From Prochlorococcus sp. AG-442-M23 (lineage in GTDB: Bacteria > Cyanobacteriota > Cyanobacteriia > PCC-6307 > Cyanobiaceae): DNA of 64,000 bases. The translations under genes and the position numbers were made by a program. This document shows positions 55,160-62,970 of the stretch, in pieces. Under the pieces are notes generated by a model. The model did no database searches. It worked only from the letters and a program-made list of their open reading frames with translations, and was not told the origin of the DNA. The stretch is taken from assembly GCA_003209655.1 (NCBI GenBank), contig QCPW01000001.1, positions 62,001 to 126,000 of the forward strand. The letters run 5' to 3'. How positions within the stretch are numbered: the first letter of the stretch is position 1; each line of letters begins with the position of its first letter.

Positions 55160-55341
55160 GTACCTCATGGGAACACTACAAAAGAGACTCCGATAAAACT
55201 CTATGGGTTCACATATGTGGCAACCCTAAGAGTCAAATCGCTTTAGCAGTAAACCGTTGGTGGCATACTCGTTACCCCACCTACAAGATGAGGATAGTGA
55301 ATAAGGAATCCTTTGATGCAGTAAAGAAGGGTGAGATATAG
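55156..55341 (+). CDS. Small hypothetical protein (61 aa)
   Basis: Not recognised. ATG at 55156 overlaps the upstream stop, a better start than the TTG at 55141. The product (MSTSWEHYKRDSDKTLWVHICGNPKSQIALAVNRWWHTRYPTYKM...) is rich in Trp, His and Lys. An aromatic, basic small protein in a mobile element could bind nucleic acid; this is inference. Confidence 0.6.
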   Translation: MSTSWEHYKRDSDKTLWVHICGNPKSQIALAVNRWWHTRYPTYKMRIVNKESFDAVKKGEI

Positions 55342-55361
55342 ATAATAAAAAAGTTATCTTT

Positions 55362-55484
55362 ATGAGTCATAGAACCTTTCTTGAACGTTGCTACTACAGC
55401 AATTACAAAATATATGAAGTTGAAAGGAATGGGATGATGTATCGTTGCCCAATAAAATATGCGATATCGTCTGCGACTAAATAG
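55362..55484 (+). CDS. Small hypothetical protein (40 aa)
   Basis: Not recognised. A short ORF 20 bp after the previous gene (MSHRTFLERCYYSNYKIYEV..., ending ISSATK), rich in Tyr and basic residues. It is the last plus-strand ORF before the terminator at 55531. Length alone does not prove it is a gene; its position in the chain is the only support. Confidence 0.4.
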   Translation: MSHRTFLERCYYSNYKIYEVERNGMMYRCPIKYAISSATK

Positions 55485-55530
55485 ATGTAAGAACAAACAT
55501 TTGTTTTCGCCCAAAACTCATGTCACTACT

Positions 55531-55562
55531 GCATCTGAGAGTTACCCCTCAGATGCTTTTTT
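55531..55562 (+). terminator. Intrinsic terminator between the convergent gene chains
   Basis: A perfect 9-bp stem GCATCTGAG / CTCAGATGC (55531-55539 and 55548-55556) with an 8-nt loop, followed by TTTTTT (55557-55562). It is oriented to end the plus-strand chain, and its T-tract overlaps the stop codon of the convergent minus-strand gene. Confidence 0.88.
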
Positions 55563-55929
55563 ATGTCTCTTCGTCTGGATCGTATGTTATCCAACCTGAC
55601 TTGTGCCTAGGACAACAGTCCTCAACCACTACCTTCTTCTTCACTACACTCATCCATTCAAAGTGCATATTGTGCCATCTCTTCCGTTGAGTTGCATTTA
55701 GTTTGCCTTGAGGTTTCTCCACCAGAACCACCATCTTCACCTTCACTTGATCTCGTTCAACCTTTAGATCAAAGTTCCTCTTCAGCATTTCTATGAACTG
55801 ATTTCTAGCGTATCCATGTGCAGGTTCAAACTTTTGAGTTTCCCATCTACGGATCTTTGCAACGTATGCCAAGTCATCTTGCTTTATATAAGAACATGTA
55901 TATTCCCGATTAGATACTATTTCTTCCAT
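55561..55929 (-). CDS. Hypothetical protein (122 aa)
   Basis: Not recognised. A basic protein (KVKMVVLVEKPQGKLNATQRKRWHNMHFEWMSVVKKKVVVEDCCPRHKSGWITYD) with a CC pair and scattered His/Cys but no clear zinc motif. The mid-region FEPAHGYARNQFIEMLKRNFDLKVERDQVKV suggests a small mixed alpha/beta fold. Last gene of the minus-strand chain; its start lies 20 bp inside the preceding gene. Confidence 0.65.
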   Translation of the reverse strand: MEEIVSNREYTCSYIKQDDLAYVAKIRRWETQKFEPAHGYARNQFIEMLKRNFDLKVERDQVKVKMVVLVEKPQGKLNATQRKRWHNMHFEWMSVVKKKVVVEDCCPRHKSGWITYDPDEET

Positions 55930-56209
55930 ACCTCACCTCGTCTGATTTTTGTCGGAAGTCAGCATATGATATCCGTTTCTTGAGAAGATCCATCCCCTTC
56001 AAAATCTCCCTTTTAGTCTTATTTTTCTTCTTTTCTTCTTCGTAGTAAAGATGATTACCTCCTACGTGATACTCACTAGGTGTGGATGATGAATCGGGAG
56101 CAGTGTCATCACCCATAGTGGATACATTTACAGGTGTATCATCCCTTTTGCTGACTGACTTCTTATGTTGCACCTTATGTTGCCCTTTAGTCTTAGTCTT
56201 CTTCTTCAT
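55910..56209 (-). CDS. Hypothetical lysine-rich protein (99 aa)
   Basis: Not recognised. The N-terminal half is low complexity and probably disordered (MKKKTKTKGQHKVQHKK..., then a Ser/Thr/Asp-rich linker). The C-terminal half is a charged helix (EEEKKKNKTKREILKGMDLLKKRISYADFRQKSDEV). ATG at 56209 overlaps the upstream stop (ATGA). A nucleic-acid-binding or scaffold role is possible but unsupported. Confidence 0.6.
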   Translation of the reverse strand: MKKKTKTKGQHKVQHKKSVSKRDDTPVNVSTMGDDTAPDSSSTPSEYHVGGNHLYYEEEKKKNKTKREILKGMDLLKKRISYADFRQKSDEVRYGRNSI

Positions 56210-56364
56210 TGCACTACCCCCTTATAGAATGGTTTGTCTTGATATATGGAATATTCCTGTATTGCTAATGCTTCTAGGTACTTGGTAACACTACCCTTTC
56301 CTGATTTCCTAGCGATAAACTCAAGCATGGTATAGGTGGGTGTTGGTATAAAGAGTGATTTCAT
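56206..56364 (-). CDS. Small hypothetical protein (52 aa), possible ribbon-helix-helix
   Basis: From ATG at 56364, chained by ATGA overlaps at both ends. The sequence (MKSLFIPTPTYTMLEFIARKSGKGSVTKYLEALAIQEYS...) has the beta-helix-helix rhythm of CopG/Arc-type regulators. It may regulate the chain or the element's copy number. Fold assignment is tentative. Confidence 0.55.
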   Translation of the reverse strand: MKSLFIPTPTYTMLEFIARKSGKGSVTKYLEALAIQEYSIYQDKPFYKGVVQ

Positions 56365-56552
56365 TTACATATCCCTAATAGTTCTTTACGTGTCTGTTTG
56401 TCTTGGATCTCTTGATGCTTCTCTGTTAGCAGTCTGAAGAAGGTCTCTGTCATAGACATGTTGTATTCCCCCATGACTCTGTACATCAAAGGAAGATACT
56501 TCTTGTTTCTACGTGAAACGTTGAGGCATAGTTTTATTCTTGGTTGTTTCAT
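56361..56552 (-). CDS. Small hypothetical protein (63 aa), possible ribbon-helix-helix
   Basis: From ATG at 56552, chained by ATGA overlaps on both sides. PRIKLCLNVSRRNKKYLPLMYRVMGEYNMSMTETFFRLLTEKHQE shows a short beta-strand followed by two helices, as in ribbon-helix-helix DNA-binding proteins. It sits directly after the HUH-motif gene, where plasmids often encode a copy-control repressor. Inference only. Confidence 0.6.
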   Translation of the reverse strand: MKQPRIKLCLNVSRRNKKYLPLMYRVMGEYNMSMTETFFRLLTEKHQEIQDKQTRKELLGICK

Positions 56553-57253
56553 TGGAGTAAATGTCTTAGGTCTTTATCAAGAACATTGGAATTATCTTGG
56601 TCAAACACTTCATCCCAATCCTCAGTCTTGGTGATGTGTTTGCACAGGTAAGATACAGCACCCTTCCATCCTTTTTCGCCTGTACTCTTGAACTCCCTAC
56701 CCTCATGGATACTTTGTATATCAATACATTGATCACCACCCTGTAGGAATGAAGCACACCTTTCACGTAAGGCAAACTCTATAGTTTCGTGCATCAGGTC
56801 TCTTTCCTCTTCAAACATCCATGACGGTGGTTTACCCCCTATGTCATGGAACATATAAGACCATAGTTTCCTTATGTTCTTATTAGGTTTGTCTAAAGGT
56901 ACATATGGTAGTGACAGCATCAGGTGTGAATGACGCTTACCATCCACAACCTCTATCTCATCATCTAGTTCATAGCAATCAATAATAGTATCAAGTACCT
57001 TTTGCTTACCTATCTTTTTTACCTGACGCTTACCCTTCTCTATAAAGTATGCCTGTAGAACAGGATTGAGATCATAAGGATTGAATACATCAGATATAAC
57101 TTTATTGATCCACTTATGATGCTTTACTATCTCATCCTTAGTATTCCTAGAGAAATAATGGATGCTAATAAAGTAGTCAGGTTCATAAGAGTTGAAATCA
57201 CATTTTCTAATGAAGTGATCTCTTATCTGATCTTGTACAGTTTTGGTTGGCAT
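56549..57253 (-). CDS. HUH-like replication/mobilisation protein
   Basis: A 234-residue protein with the three-motif order of HUH single-strand endonucleases (rolling-circle Rep, inovirus Gp2-like). Motif 1 is the strand YFISIHYFSRNT (~27-38). Motif 2 is HSHLMLSLP with metal-binding H108 and H110. Motif 3 is AVSYLCKHITK with candidate nucleophile Y202 and K205 (YxxK). No helicase domain is present. It heads the five-gene minus chain next to the noncoding right end, where an origin could lie. Assignment is from motifs only; the Ser between the two His is unusual. Confidence 0.65.
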   Translation of the reverse strand: MPTKTVQDQIRDHFIRKCDFNSYEPDYFISIHYFSRNTKDEIVKHHKWINKVISDVFNPYDLNPVLQAYFIEKGKRQVKKIGKQKVLDTIIDCYELDDEIEVVDGKRHSHLMLSLPYVPLDKPNKNIRKLWSYMFHDIGGKPPSWMFEEERDLMHETIEFALRERCASFLQGGDQCIDIQSIHEGREFKSTGEKGWKGAVSYLCKHITKTEDWDEVFDQDNSNVLDKDLRHLLQ

Positions 57254-57412
57254 GATGGTTACCCATAAAAATCAAATCCATCTGATGCACACTCGTCCCA
57301 TACCACCGCTTACTGGTTATTCGGAACAAACTATTGCTTGTTGAATAGAGATCAGTACCCAAACAGTTCCACTAAGACTGAAAACTTGTATCCCTATATA
57401 AAACAACAACCC

Positions 57413-57435
57413 ATGTACATCACTTGGATGTACAT
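57413..57435. repeat. Twin ATGTACAT boxes upstream of the HUH-like gene
   Basis: Two copies of the self-complementary octamer ATGTACAT, 15 bp apart start to start, 160 bp upstream of the HUH-like start codon. A TATATA lies 12 bp downstream in the direction of transcription. This looks like a repressor operator overlapping a promoter. Confidence 0.45.
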
Positions 57436-57524
57436 TTATTTAGTGAAAAAGTTTTTCAAACTCGATATTTGAACGCCTAAGACAGCAAACCCACATATTT
57501 TTAGACATTTATAAAAAACAGCGT

Positions 57525-57556
57525 GAAACGCAGTTTTCTTCCGCGTCGTGCGTTTC
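57525..57556. repeat. Inverted repeat in a GC-rich patch, candidate origin hairpin
   Basis: GAAACGCA (57525-57532) and TGCGTTTC (57549-57556) form a perfect 8-bp stem with a 16-nt loop rich in C and T. Hairpins of this kind often mark HUH nicking sites. No nick sequence can be identified by eye. Confidence 0.35.
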
Positions 57557-57616
57557 CATTGCAAACACTAGGGTTTTGGCAATATGAGCGATTATATAAT
57601 ACCTACAACAAAATGT

Positions 57617-57627
57617 TCCCAACAACA
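57617..57627. repeat. Single arm-type site TCCCAACAACA
   Basis: An exact copy of the 11-mer present in pairs at both ends of the element, here alone in the right noncoding region and in the same orientation. Confidence 0.65.
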
Positions 57628-57681
57628 TATTCCTTGAAAACTACTGCTACAGTTGAGATGTAGCGTAAGCGGACTCTAGCG

Positions 57682-57704
57682 TCCCAACAACAATCCCAAC
57701 AACA
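57682..57704. repeat. Pair of arm-type sites TCCCAACAACA (right end)
   Basis: Copies at 57682-57692 and 57694-57704, again 12 bp apart, 113 bp inside the right att repeat. Same spacing and orientation as the left pair, which supports one protein binding both ends. Confidence 0.75.
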
Positions 57705-57817
57705 TAAAGGGCAAAATGTATGCGACTACATGGGAACTGATAGCACTTCATTATCTTTTCTTATATTGGTATATCTACGTTTTAGTACTATATCGGACTT
57801 CCTGAAACCGAATTACT

Positions 57818-57835
57818 ACGGAGAGGGAGGGATTC
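57818..57835. repeat. Right attachment site inside tRNA-Ser
   Basis: ACGGAGAGGGAGGGATTC, exact copy of 52361-52378. It covers the 3' acceptor strand and part of the T-arm of tRNA-Ser, so integration rebuilds an intact tRNA gene. Confidence 0.93.
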
Positions 57836-57907
57836 GAACCCTCGACAAAAGTTACCTCCTGTAACTCCTTAGCAGGGAGCCGCTTTCAACCACTCAGCCA
57901 CCTCTCC
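57819..57907 (-). tRNA. tRNA-Ser (GCT)
   Basis: An 89-nt class II tRNA with a long variable arm. The acceptor arms GGAGAGG and CCTCTCC pair fully with discriminator G. The anticodon loop CTGCTAA gives anticodon GCT, reading AGC/AGT. The T-loop is GGTTCGAATCC. No CCA is encoded. Its 3' end is the attachment site of the element to its left. Confidence 0.97.
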
Positions 57908-57968
57908 AATTCTTATACATTATCAATTTTTTAGCAAACATTCAAAATTATTTATTTAATCGAAATGT

Positions 57969-59168
57969 CTAATCAATTTGGACTCTTGGCAATCTGTTCT
58001 TAAAAGAGCAAAGAATTTCCCAAGGAATGTTATTGCATTTATCTGCCCAATCAATAGGTGAAATTGATTGCCCTCCATCAGATCCTAGCAATATCATGGT
58101 ACTACCAACTTTAATATCATCTGAATCTGTAATATCTACCATCATTTGATCCATTGTAATAGATCCCACCTGAGGATAAAGTTTTTTATTATAGATAATG
58201 CTTATTTTGCCAGAGAGATTTCTAATAATGCCATCAGCATATCCAATACTTAAGACAGCTAGCTTTGTTTTTCTATTACTAACAAATTTATTTCCATAAC
58301 TTACTCCAACACCTTTTTCAATCATTCTAATAAAAGTCACTTTCGACTTCAAATATAAAGCGGGTTTAAGAAATAACTTTTCATTTGTCCTGATTAATGG
58401 TCCATAGCCGTACATCGACAACCCTATGCGAACCATGTCAAAATGAAAATCCTTGCCAAGCATCATGCCTGCAGAATTAGCCAGATGAATCTTTATATTT
58501 TGTGTTTTATTAATATTTATAAGTTTCAATAATTTTTGAAATTTTTCTCTTTGCAATTGAACCGAACTGTTCGGATGTAATGCATTTTTTTCATCTGCGC
58601 ATGCAAGATGGCTATAGATTCCCTTAATAGAAATATTTTCAAGAGAATTAATATCATTAAATTGTTGAACAAACTGATTACATTCAAATCCCAATCTTGA
58701 CATCCCAGTATCAACTTTTAGATGTAACGAAAATTTCAAATTATTACTCTTTCCAATGTTATTACAAATCAAACATTCCCTTATCGTGCTAACAGTTGGC
58801 ATCAAATCATTTCTGAAACATAATAGTAAATCTTTTTTGGTATAAAGATTACCAAGTACAAGAATTGGAACATTTATTCCATAAGTACGAAGTTTAATAC
58901 CCTCCTTTAAGGTTGCTACCCCTAATTGAGAAGCACCACCTTTAATCGCATTTTCAGATACAACTTTTGCATCATGTCCATATCCATCAGCCTTCACAAC
59001 TGCCATGAATTGACAATTATTTTTTAATTTTGATCTTAATTGCCTAACATTAGCTTCTATTGCTTTACCACTTACTTCTATCCAGGCTCTTTGAGTTGGA
59101 TCAACTTCTCCATCAAAATTTAAATTAGTATCGACATTATTTTTTCGATTATTCAAGAAAATACTCAT
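57969..59168 (-). CDS. alr: Alanine racemase
   Basis: A PLP enzyme making D-alanine for peptidoglycan. The 399 residues start with a ~25-residue extension, then the PLP lysine K59 (FMAVVKADGYGHD), the second catalytic region GVGVSYGNKFV with its Tyr, and SIGYADGIIRNL and VGSITMDQMMVDIT. Length is slightly above the norm owing to the N-terminus. It lies 61 bp beyond the tRNA-Ser gene, i.e. immediately outside the element. Confidence 0.96.
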   Translation of the reverse strand: MSIFLNNRKNNVDTNLNFDGEVDPTQRAWIEVSGKAIEANVRQLRSKLKNNCQFMAVVKADGYGHDAKVVSENAIKGGASQLGVATLKEGIKLRTYGINVPILVLGNLYTKKDLLLCFRNDLMPTVSTIRECLICNNIGKSNNLKFSLHLKVDTGMSRLGFECNQFVQQFNDINSLENISIKGIYSHLACADEKNALHPNSSVQLQREKFQKLLKLININKTQNIKIHLANSAGMMLGKDFHFDMVRIGLSMYGYGPLIRTNEKLFLKPALYLKSKVTFIRMIEKGVGVSYGNKFVSNRKTKLAVLSIGYADGIIRNLSGKISIIYNKKLYPQVGSITMDQMMVDITDSDDIKVGSTMILLGSDGGQSISPIDWADKCNNIPWEILCSFKNRLPRVQID

Positions 59169-59237
59169 TCATATTTGCGCAATTATATGCGCTTATTTAA
59201 ATATACCGCTAGCATGACATGTAAATTGATTTTTGGC

Positions 59238-59744
59238 ATGGGCCAGACTCTTGTTTTAAATGCATCTTATGAACCTTTAAACATCACTTCTTGGCGAAGA
59301 GCTGTAATTTTAATGATTAAAGGTAAAGCAGAAAGTTTAGAAGAAGATAAAGCATACTTAATACATTCTGGTCAGAAACTTCCTACAGTTATTAGACTTC
59401 GTTATTACGTAAAGGTTCCATTTAGGGAGGTATCTCTTACAAGAAAAAATATACTTCTTAGAGATAATAATTGTTGTCAATACTGTAACCACAAGGGCAG
59501 TGATTTATCAATAGATCATGTTTTACCAAGAAGCAGAGGTGGCACTGATAACTGGGAAAATGTAACAACTGCATGCCTTAGATGTAATGTACAAAAAGGG
59601 AATAGGACTCCCGAAGAAGCAAATATGCCTTTAAAGCGAAAGCCATATCGTCCATTAAGCAATCTTAATTTTGAAGCTACAAGACAAATTGACTCTGGGA
59701 AACACAAAGAATGGAGTAAATATGTAGTTGGTTTAGCCGCTTAA
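59238..59744 (+). CDS. HNH endonuclease
   Basis: A 168-residue protein from ATG at 59238 (MGQTLVLNASYEPLNITSWRRAVILMIKGKAE); in-frame starts at 59214, 59187 and 59175 would extend it by up to 21 residues. The HNH nuclease motif with zinc cysteines is CCQYCNHKGSDLSIDHVLPRSRGGTDNWENVTTACLRCNVQKGNRTPEEA. Members of this widespread cyanobacterial family are cytoplasmic and of unknown role; they are not mobile-element specific. It converges on prfA with 12 bp between. Confidence 0.88.
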   Translation: MGQTLVLNASYEPLNITSWRRAVILMIKGKAESLEEDKAYLIHSGQKLPTVIRLRYYVKVPFREVSLTRKNILLRDNNCCQYCNHKGSDLSIDHVLPRSRGGTDNWENVTTACLRCNVQKGNRTPEEANMPLKRKPYRPLSNLNFEATRQIDSGKHKEWSKYVVGLAA

Positions 59745-59756
59745 TATCAAAAAAAT

Positions 59757-60851
59757 CTAATCTTCATTTTCATTAAAGTCTTCCAACATCCTTTTCTGTT
59801 CTTGTGCTAAACAAGCATCAATAACTTCATCTAATTGACCAGCAAGAATTGGCTCTAATGAAAAATTTGAACCCAATCTATGGTCAGTAGTTCTATTATC
59901 CTTGAAGTTATAAGTTCTAATTTTTTCGCTTCTATCTCCACTTCCAACTTGCATAAGCCTTTGTGACCTCTCCTTATCATTAGCTTCTTTTAATTGAATT
60001 TCATATAATTTAGCTCTTAAAATCTCCATGGCTCTCTCTCGATTTTGTAGCTGAGACCTCTCCTGAGTACAAAATACTCTTATACCTGTCGGCTTGTGTA
60101 TAAGATCAATAGCAGTTTCTACCTTATTAACGTTTTGACCTCCAGCCCCACCTGATCTAGCCGTTCCAATTTCTATCTCAGTTGGATCAATCTTAACTTC
60201 CACTGGATCAGCCTCAGGCATTACAGCAACTGTTGCAGTAGAAGTATGAACTCTGCCTTGAGATTCAGTTGCTGGAACTCTTTGAACTCTATGAACACCT
60301 GCCTCAAATTTTAATTGGCTATAAACAGAATCTCCTTTTACAGAAATCACTAATTCTTTAAATCCCCCCATATCAGACTCAGAAGCACTGATAGGTTTTA
60401 CTGACCATCCAATTTTTTGTCCATATCTCTCATACATCCTTGCAAGATCACCGGCCCAAATACAAGCTTCATTTCCTCCAGCCCCAGCTCTAATTTCCAA
60501 CATCACACTTCTTTCATCTCGTGGATCTTTGGGCAATAAAGCTATTGTTACTTTTTGAATAAGGTTTTTCTTCAGATCCTCTAGATTAGATATTTCTTCA
60601 TTGATCAATGATTCCATATCTTTATCATTTCTGCTATCTTTAAGTAATTTTTTGGAATCGTCAATTTCTTTATCTATATCAAGTAGTTGATTGAAATCAA
60701 TTACCAAAGGCTCAAGTTTGGCTCTTTCTCTTGCTATTGATTCTAATTTTTTGGGATTATTTGCAATATCAGGATCAGCTAGCTGCATTTCCAAATTGAC
60801 AAAACTTTCTGAAGCATTTTTCAACCTTGCAATTAATGTTGAGTATTCCAA
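59757..60851 (-). CDS. prfA: Peptide chain release factor 1
   Basis: RF1 terminates translation at UAA/UAG. The 364 residues have the anticodon-recognition region around [18 protein letters not shown] and the catalytic GGQ in [17 protein letters not shown]. The lengths of domain 1 and of the tail are normal. It follows rpmE by 34 bp on the same strand, at the end of the ribosomal gene cluster. Confidence 0.98.
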   Translation of the reverse strand: MEYSTLIARLKNASESFVNLEMQLADPDIANNPKKLESIARERAKLEPLVIDFNQLLDIDKEIDDSKKLLKDSRNDKDMESLINEEISNLEDLKKNLIQKVTIALLPKDPRDERSVMLEIRAGAGGNEACIWAGDLARMYERYGQKIGWSVKPISASESDMGGFKELVISVKGDSVYSQLKFEAGVHRVQRVPATESQGRVHTSTATVAVMPEADPVEVKIDPTEIEIGTARSGGAGGQNVNKVETAIDLIHKPTGIRVFCTQERSQLQNRERAMEILRAKLYEIQLKEANDKERSQRLMQVGSGDRSEKIRTYNFKDNRTTDHRLGSNFSLEPILAGQLDEVIDACLAQEQKRMLEDFNENED

Positions 60852-60885
60852 TTGAAAATTTGCTTAATTGTTGATTTGTGAATTT

Positions 60886-61146
60886 TTATTTATCTGATTC
60901 TTTTGTTCCTTTTTTTTCAGTTGAAGCAGCTGTATCAGTTGAACCCATTCCATATTTTTTCATAAATCTATCAACTCTTCCTTCTGTATCAAGAATTTTT
61001 TGGGTTCCAGTAAAGAAAGGATGGTTACCACTCCACACATCAACATGTAACTCAGGTTTGGTTGAACCAGTTGTCATAACGACTTCTCCATTACAAATAA
61101 CTTTTGCATCTGGGTACCATTTTGGATGAATTTCTGATTTAGGCAT
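60886..61146 (-). CDS. rpmE: 50S ribosomal protein L31
   Basis: An 86-residue L31 (MPKSEIHPKWYPDAKVICNGEVV, DVWSGNHPFFTGTQKILDTEGRVDRFMKKYG). Only one Cys is present, so it is the non-zinc form. The last ~15 residues are a Ser/Thr/Lys-rich tail. It lies 13 bp after rpsI. Confidence 0.97.
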   Translation of the reverse strand: MPKSEIHPKWYPDAKVICNGEVVMTTGSTKPELHVDVWSGNHPFFTGTQKILDTEGRVDRFMKKYGMGSTDTAASTEKKGTKESDK

Positions 61147-61159
61147 AATAAAAAATTTT

Positions 61160-61570
61160 TTAACGTTTAGAGAATTGAGGTGCTTTTCTGGCTTTTTTTA
61201 GACCATATTTTCTTCTTTCTTTTGCCCTAGGATCTCTACTAAGATGACCTTCTGTTTTTAAAGGCTTCCTATTATCTGGGGATAAGCCACACAGAGCTCT
61301 GGCTGACCCTTGCTTGATTGCATCTGCCTGTCCTGTTAGACCTCCACCATAAACATTTACGATAGTGTCATAAGAATTCTCAAGACCTAAAGTAATTAAA
61401 GGTGATTTAACTGCATTTAAATGTGAAGGGTTGAAGTTTAAGTAGTCATCGCCAGAACGTCCATTTATTTTAATTTGACCATTTCCTGGAATCAACCGAA
61501 CTCTCGCCACGGAGGTTTTTCTTCTTCCAGTACCCCAATAAACTGCTTTGTTTTTTATTTGACTATTCAT
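61160..61570 (-). CDS. rpsI: 30S ribosomal protein S9
   Basis: A 136-residue S9 ([72 protein letters not shown]). The basic C-terminus reaches the ribosomal P-site. It follows rplM by 9 bp, the usual rplM-rpsI pair. Confidence 0.98.
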   Translation of the reverse strand: MNSQIKNKAVYWGTGRRKTSVARVRLIPGNGQIKINGRSGDDYLNFNPSHLNAVKSPLITLGLENSYDTIVNVYGGGLTGQADAIKQGSARALCGLSPDNRKPLKTEGHLSRDPRAKERRKYGLKKARKAPQFSKR

Positions 61571-61579
61571 TTGTATTAC

Positions 61580-62011
61580 CTAGTTATTTAATAATACAGG
61601 ATTTTGTGCAGCATGAGGATGTTCTGAGCCTTTATAAACTTTTAACTTCTTAAATTGCTGTCTTCCTAATGCATTATGAGGAAGCATTCCTTTAACCGCT
61701 TGCTCAATTATTCTCTCAGGAATTCTTTCTTGGAGCGATTCAAATTTTTCAACCTTCATTCCACCCGGTCTACCAGAGTGTCTTCTATATAATTTCTGAG
61801 ATGATTTTTTCCCCGAGACTTCTACTTTTTCAGCATTTACAACAATAACAAAATCACCAGTATCCAAATGAGGGGTAAATGTAGGTTTATTTTTTCCTCT
61901 TAATACAGCAGCTATCTGCGTAGAAAGCCTGCCCAATGTTTTATCTTTGGCATCAACTAAAAACCAATTCCTTTCGATAGCTTCTATAGATGGAGTAATT
62001 GTTTTATTCAT
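61580..62011 (-). CDS. rplM: 50S ribosomal protein L13
   Basis: A 143-residue L13 ([78 protein letters not shown]). It precedes rpsI by 9 bp. The 117 bp upstream (to truA) is AT-rich and may hold a promoter. Confidence 0.98.
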   Translation of the reverse strand: MNKTITPSIEAIERNWFLVDAKDKTLGRLSTQIAAVLRGKNKPTFTPHLDTGDFVIVVNAEKVEVSGKKSSQKLYRRHSGRPGGMKVEKFESLQERIPERIIEQAVKGMLPHNALGRQQFKKLKVYKGSEHPHAAQNPVLLNN

Positions 62012-62128
62012 TTATAAAATTTATAAATACAAATTTACTTTGTATTAAATTCTACCTTATTGGAGGATGATTCAACAATAATTTACGATTATCTAAACAT
62101 ATAATTTGTATATGCAAAAATATCAAAG

Positions 62129-62935
62129 TTAAGAATAGCCATTAATTAAAAATTTCGGGAAAAGATCTTTTTTGTTAACCTTTTTAAAAATAGATTCTTC
62201 ATATACTGAGTTAACAAAACATAAGCCTTTGGCTGGAGCCGACTCACGAACATCATGTTTTTTTTTGGACTCCCATCTATCTTTAAAAATTTCTGGCGTT
62301 ATTTTGTTTTCTCCCACTAAAACAAGCTGACCAACTATTGAACGGACCATTCCATAAAGGAAACCTTTAGCTTTTATATCTATCAAAATCAAATCCTCAG
62401 TTCTTTTTAGTTCTATAGAATTTATTGTTGTCACAGAGTTTGATCTATTACTTCCACTCTTTTGAAAAGCAAAAAAATCATGTTCCCCTGACATGCCATC
62501 TAAAGCACTCGACATCAAAAACTCATCAAGAGATTTTTGGTATCTATGCCATGTCCACTTATTTAAAAACAAATTTGGAATCTTACTATTATTAATTACA
62601 TATCGATAATGTCTATAAACTGCAGAATAACAAGCATGCCAATTATTTTTCACCTCTACTGATTCTAAGATTCTAATTGTGTGAGGTAATCTCATATTTA
62701 ATACATCTGCGAGACGATCACAAGGAATTACTGACTCAATATCAAAATGGACTACCTGACCTGATGCATGAACTCCTGTGTCTGTTCTGCCTGCAGCAAA
62801 TGTTTTTATTCTCTGATTCGATACTTTGAAAATAGCATCCTCTACCAGCTCTTGAACACTTATTGCATTTTTCTGTCTTTGCCAACCATTAAAATAAGAA
62901 CCATCATATTGGATTATTAAAGCTGCTCTTTTCAA
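62129..62935 (-). CDS. truA: tRNA pseudouridine synthase A
   Basis: TruA makes pseudouridine at positions 38-40 of tRNA anticodon arms. The 268 residues have the N-terminal IQYDGSYFNGWQRQ, the catalytic Asp in AAGRTDTGVHASGQVVHFD, and GFLYGMVRSIVGQLVLVG. Length is normal. It lies between rplQ (35-bp gap) and rplM, as in many cyanobacteria. Confidence 0.97.
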   Translation of the reverse strand: MKRAALIIQYDGSYFNGWQRQKNAISVQELVEDAIFKVSNQRIKTFAAGRTDTGVHASGQVVHFDIESVIPCDRLADVLNMRLPHTIRILESVEVKNNWHACYSAVYRHYRYVINNSKIPNLFLNKWTWHRYQKSLDEFLMSSALDGMSGEHDFFAFQKSGSNRSNSVTTINSIELKRTEDLILIDIKAKGFLYGMVRSIVGQLVLVGENKITPEIFKDRWESKKKHDVRESAPAKGLCFVNSVYEESIFKKVNKKDLFPKFLINGYS

Positions 62936-62970
62936 AAGTTATCTTTATATTTTAAATATTTTTTGTGGCT

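Larger units (their letters stand above)
57254..57817. other. Noncoding right end of the element: candidate origin, operator and arm sites
   Basis: 564 bp with no convincing ORF. From left to right it holds two palindromic ATGTACAT boxes (57413-57420, 57428-57435) upstream of the HUH-like gene, an inverted repeat GAAACGCA / TGCGTTTC (57525-57532, 57549-57556) in a locally GC-rich patch, one TCCCAACAACA (57617-57627) and a pair of the same (57682-57704). The layout suggests promoter/operator, possible replication origin and integrase arm sites, in that order. Confidence 0.6.
52361..57835. mobile_element. tRNA-Ser-targeted integrative element with tyrosine integrase, serine recombinase and HUH-like protein
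   Basis: A 5.5-kb element bounded by an exact 18-bp direct repeat, the right copy being the 3' end of an intact tRNA-Ser gene. It has eleven plausible genes in two convergent chains: plus strand excisionase-like, integrase, serine recombinase and three small genes; minus strand an HUH-motif protein and four small genes. Arm-type repeats lie at both ends. Base composition looks GC-richer (about 40% in lines counted by eye) than most flanking metabolic genes. No cargo, capsid or terminase gene is recognised. It resembles Prochlorococcus tycheposons or P4-like satellites reduced to mobility and replication functions. Confidence 0.9.
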
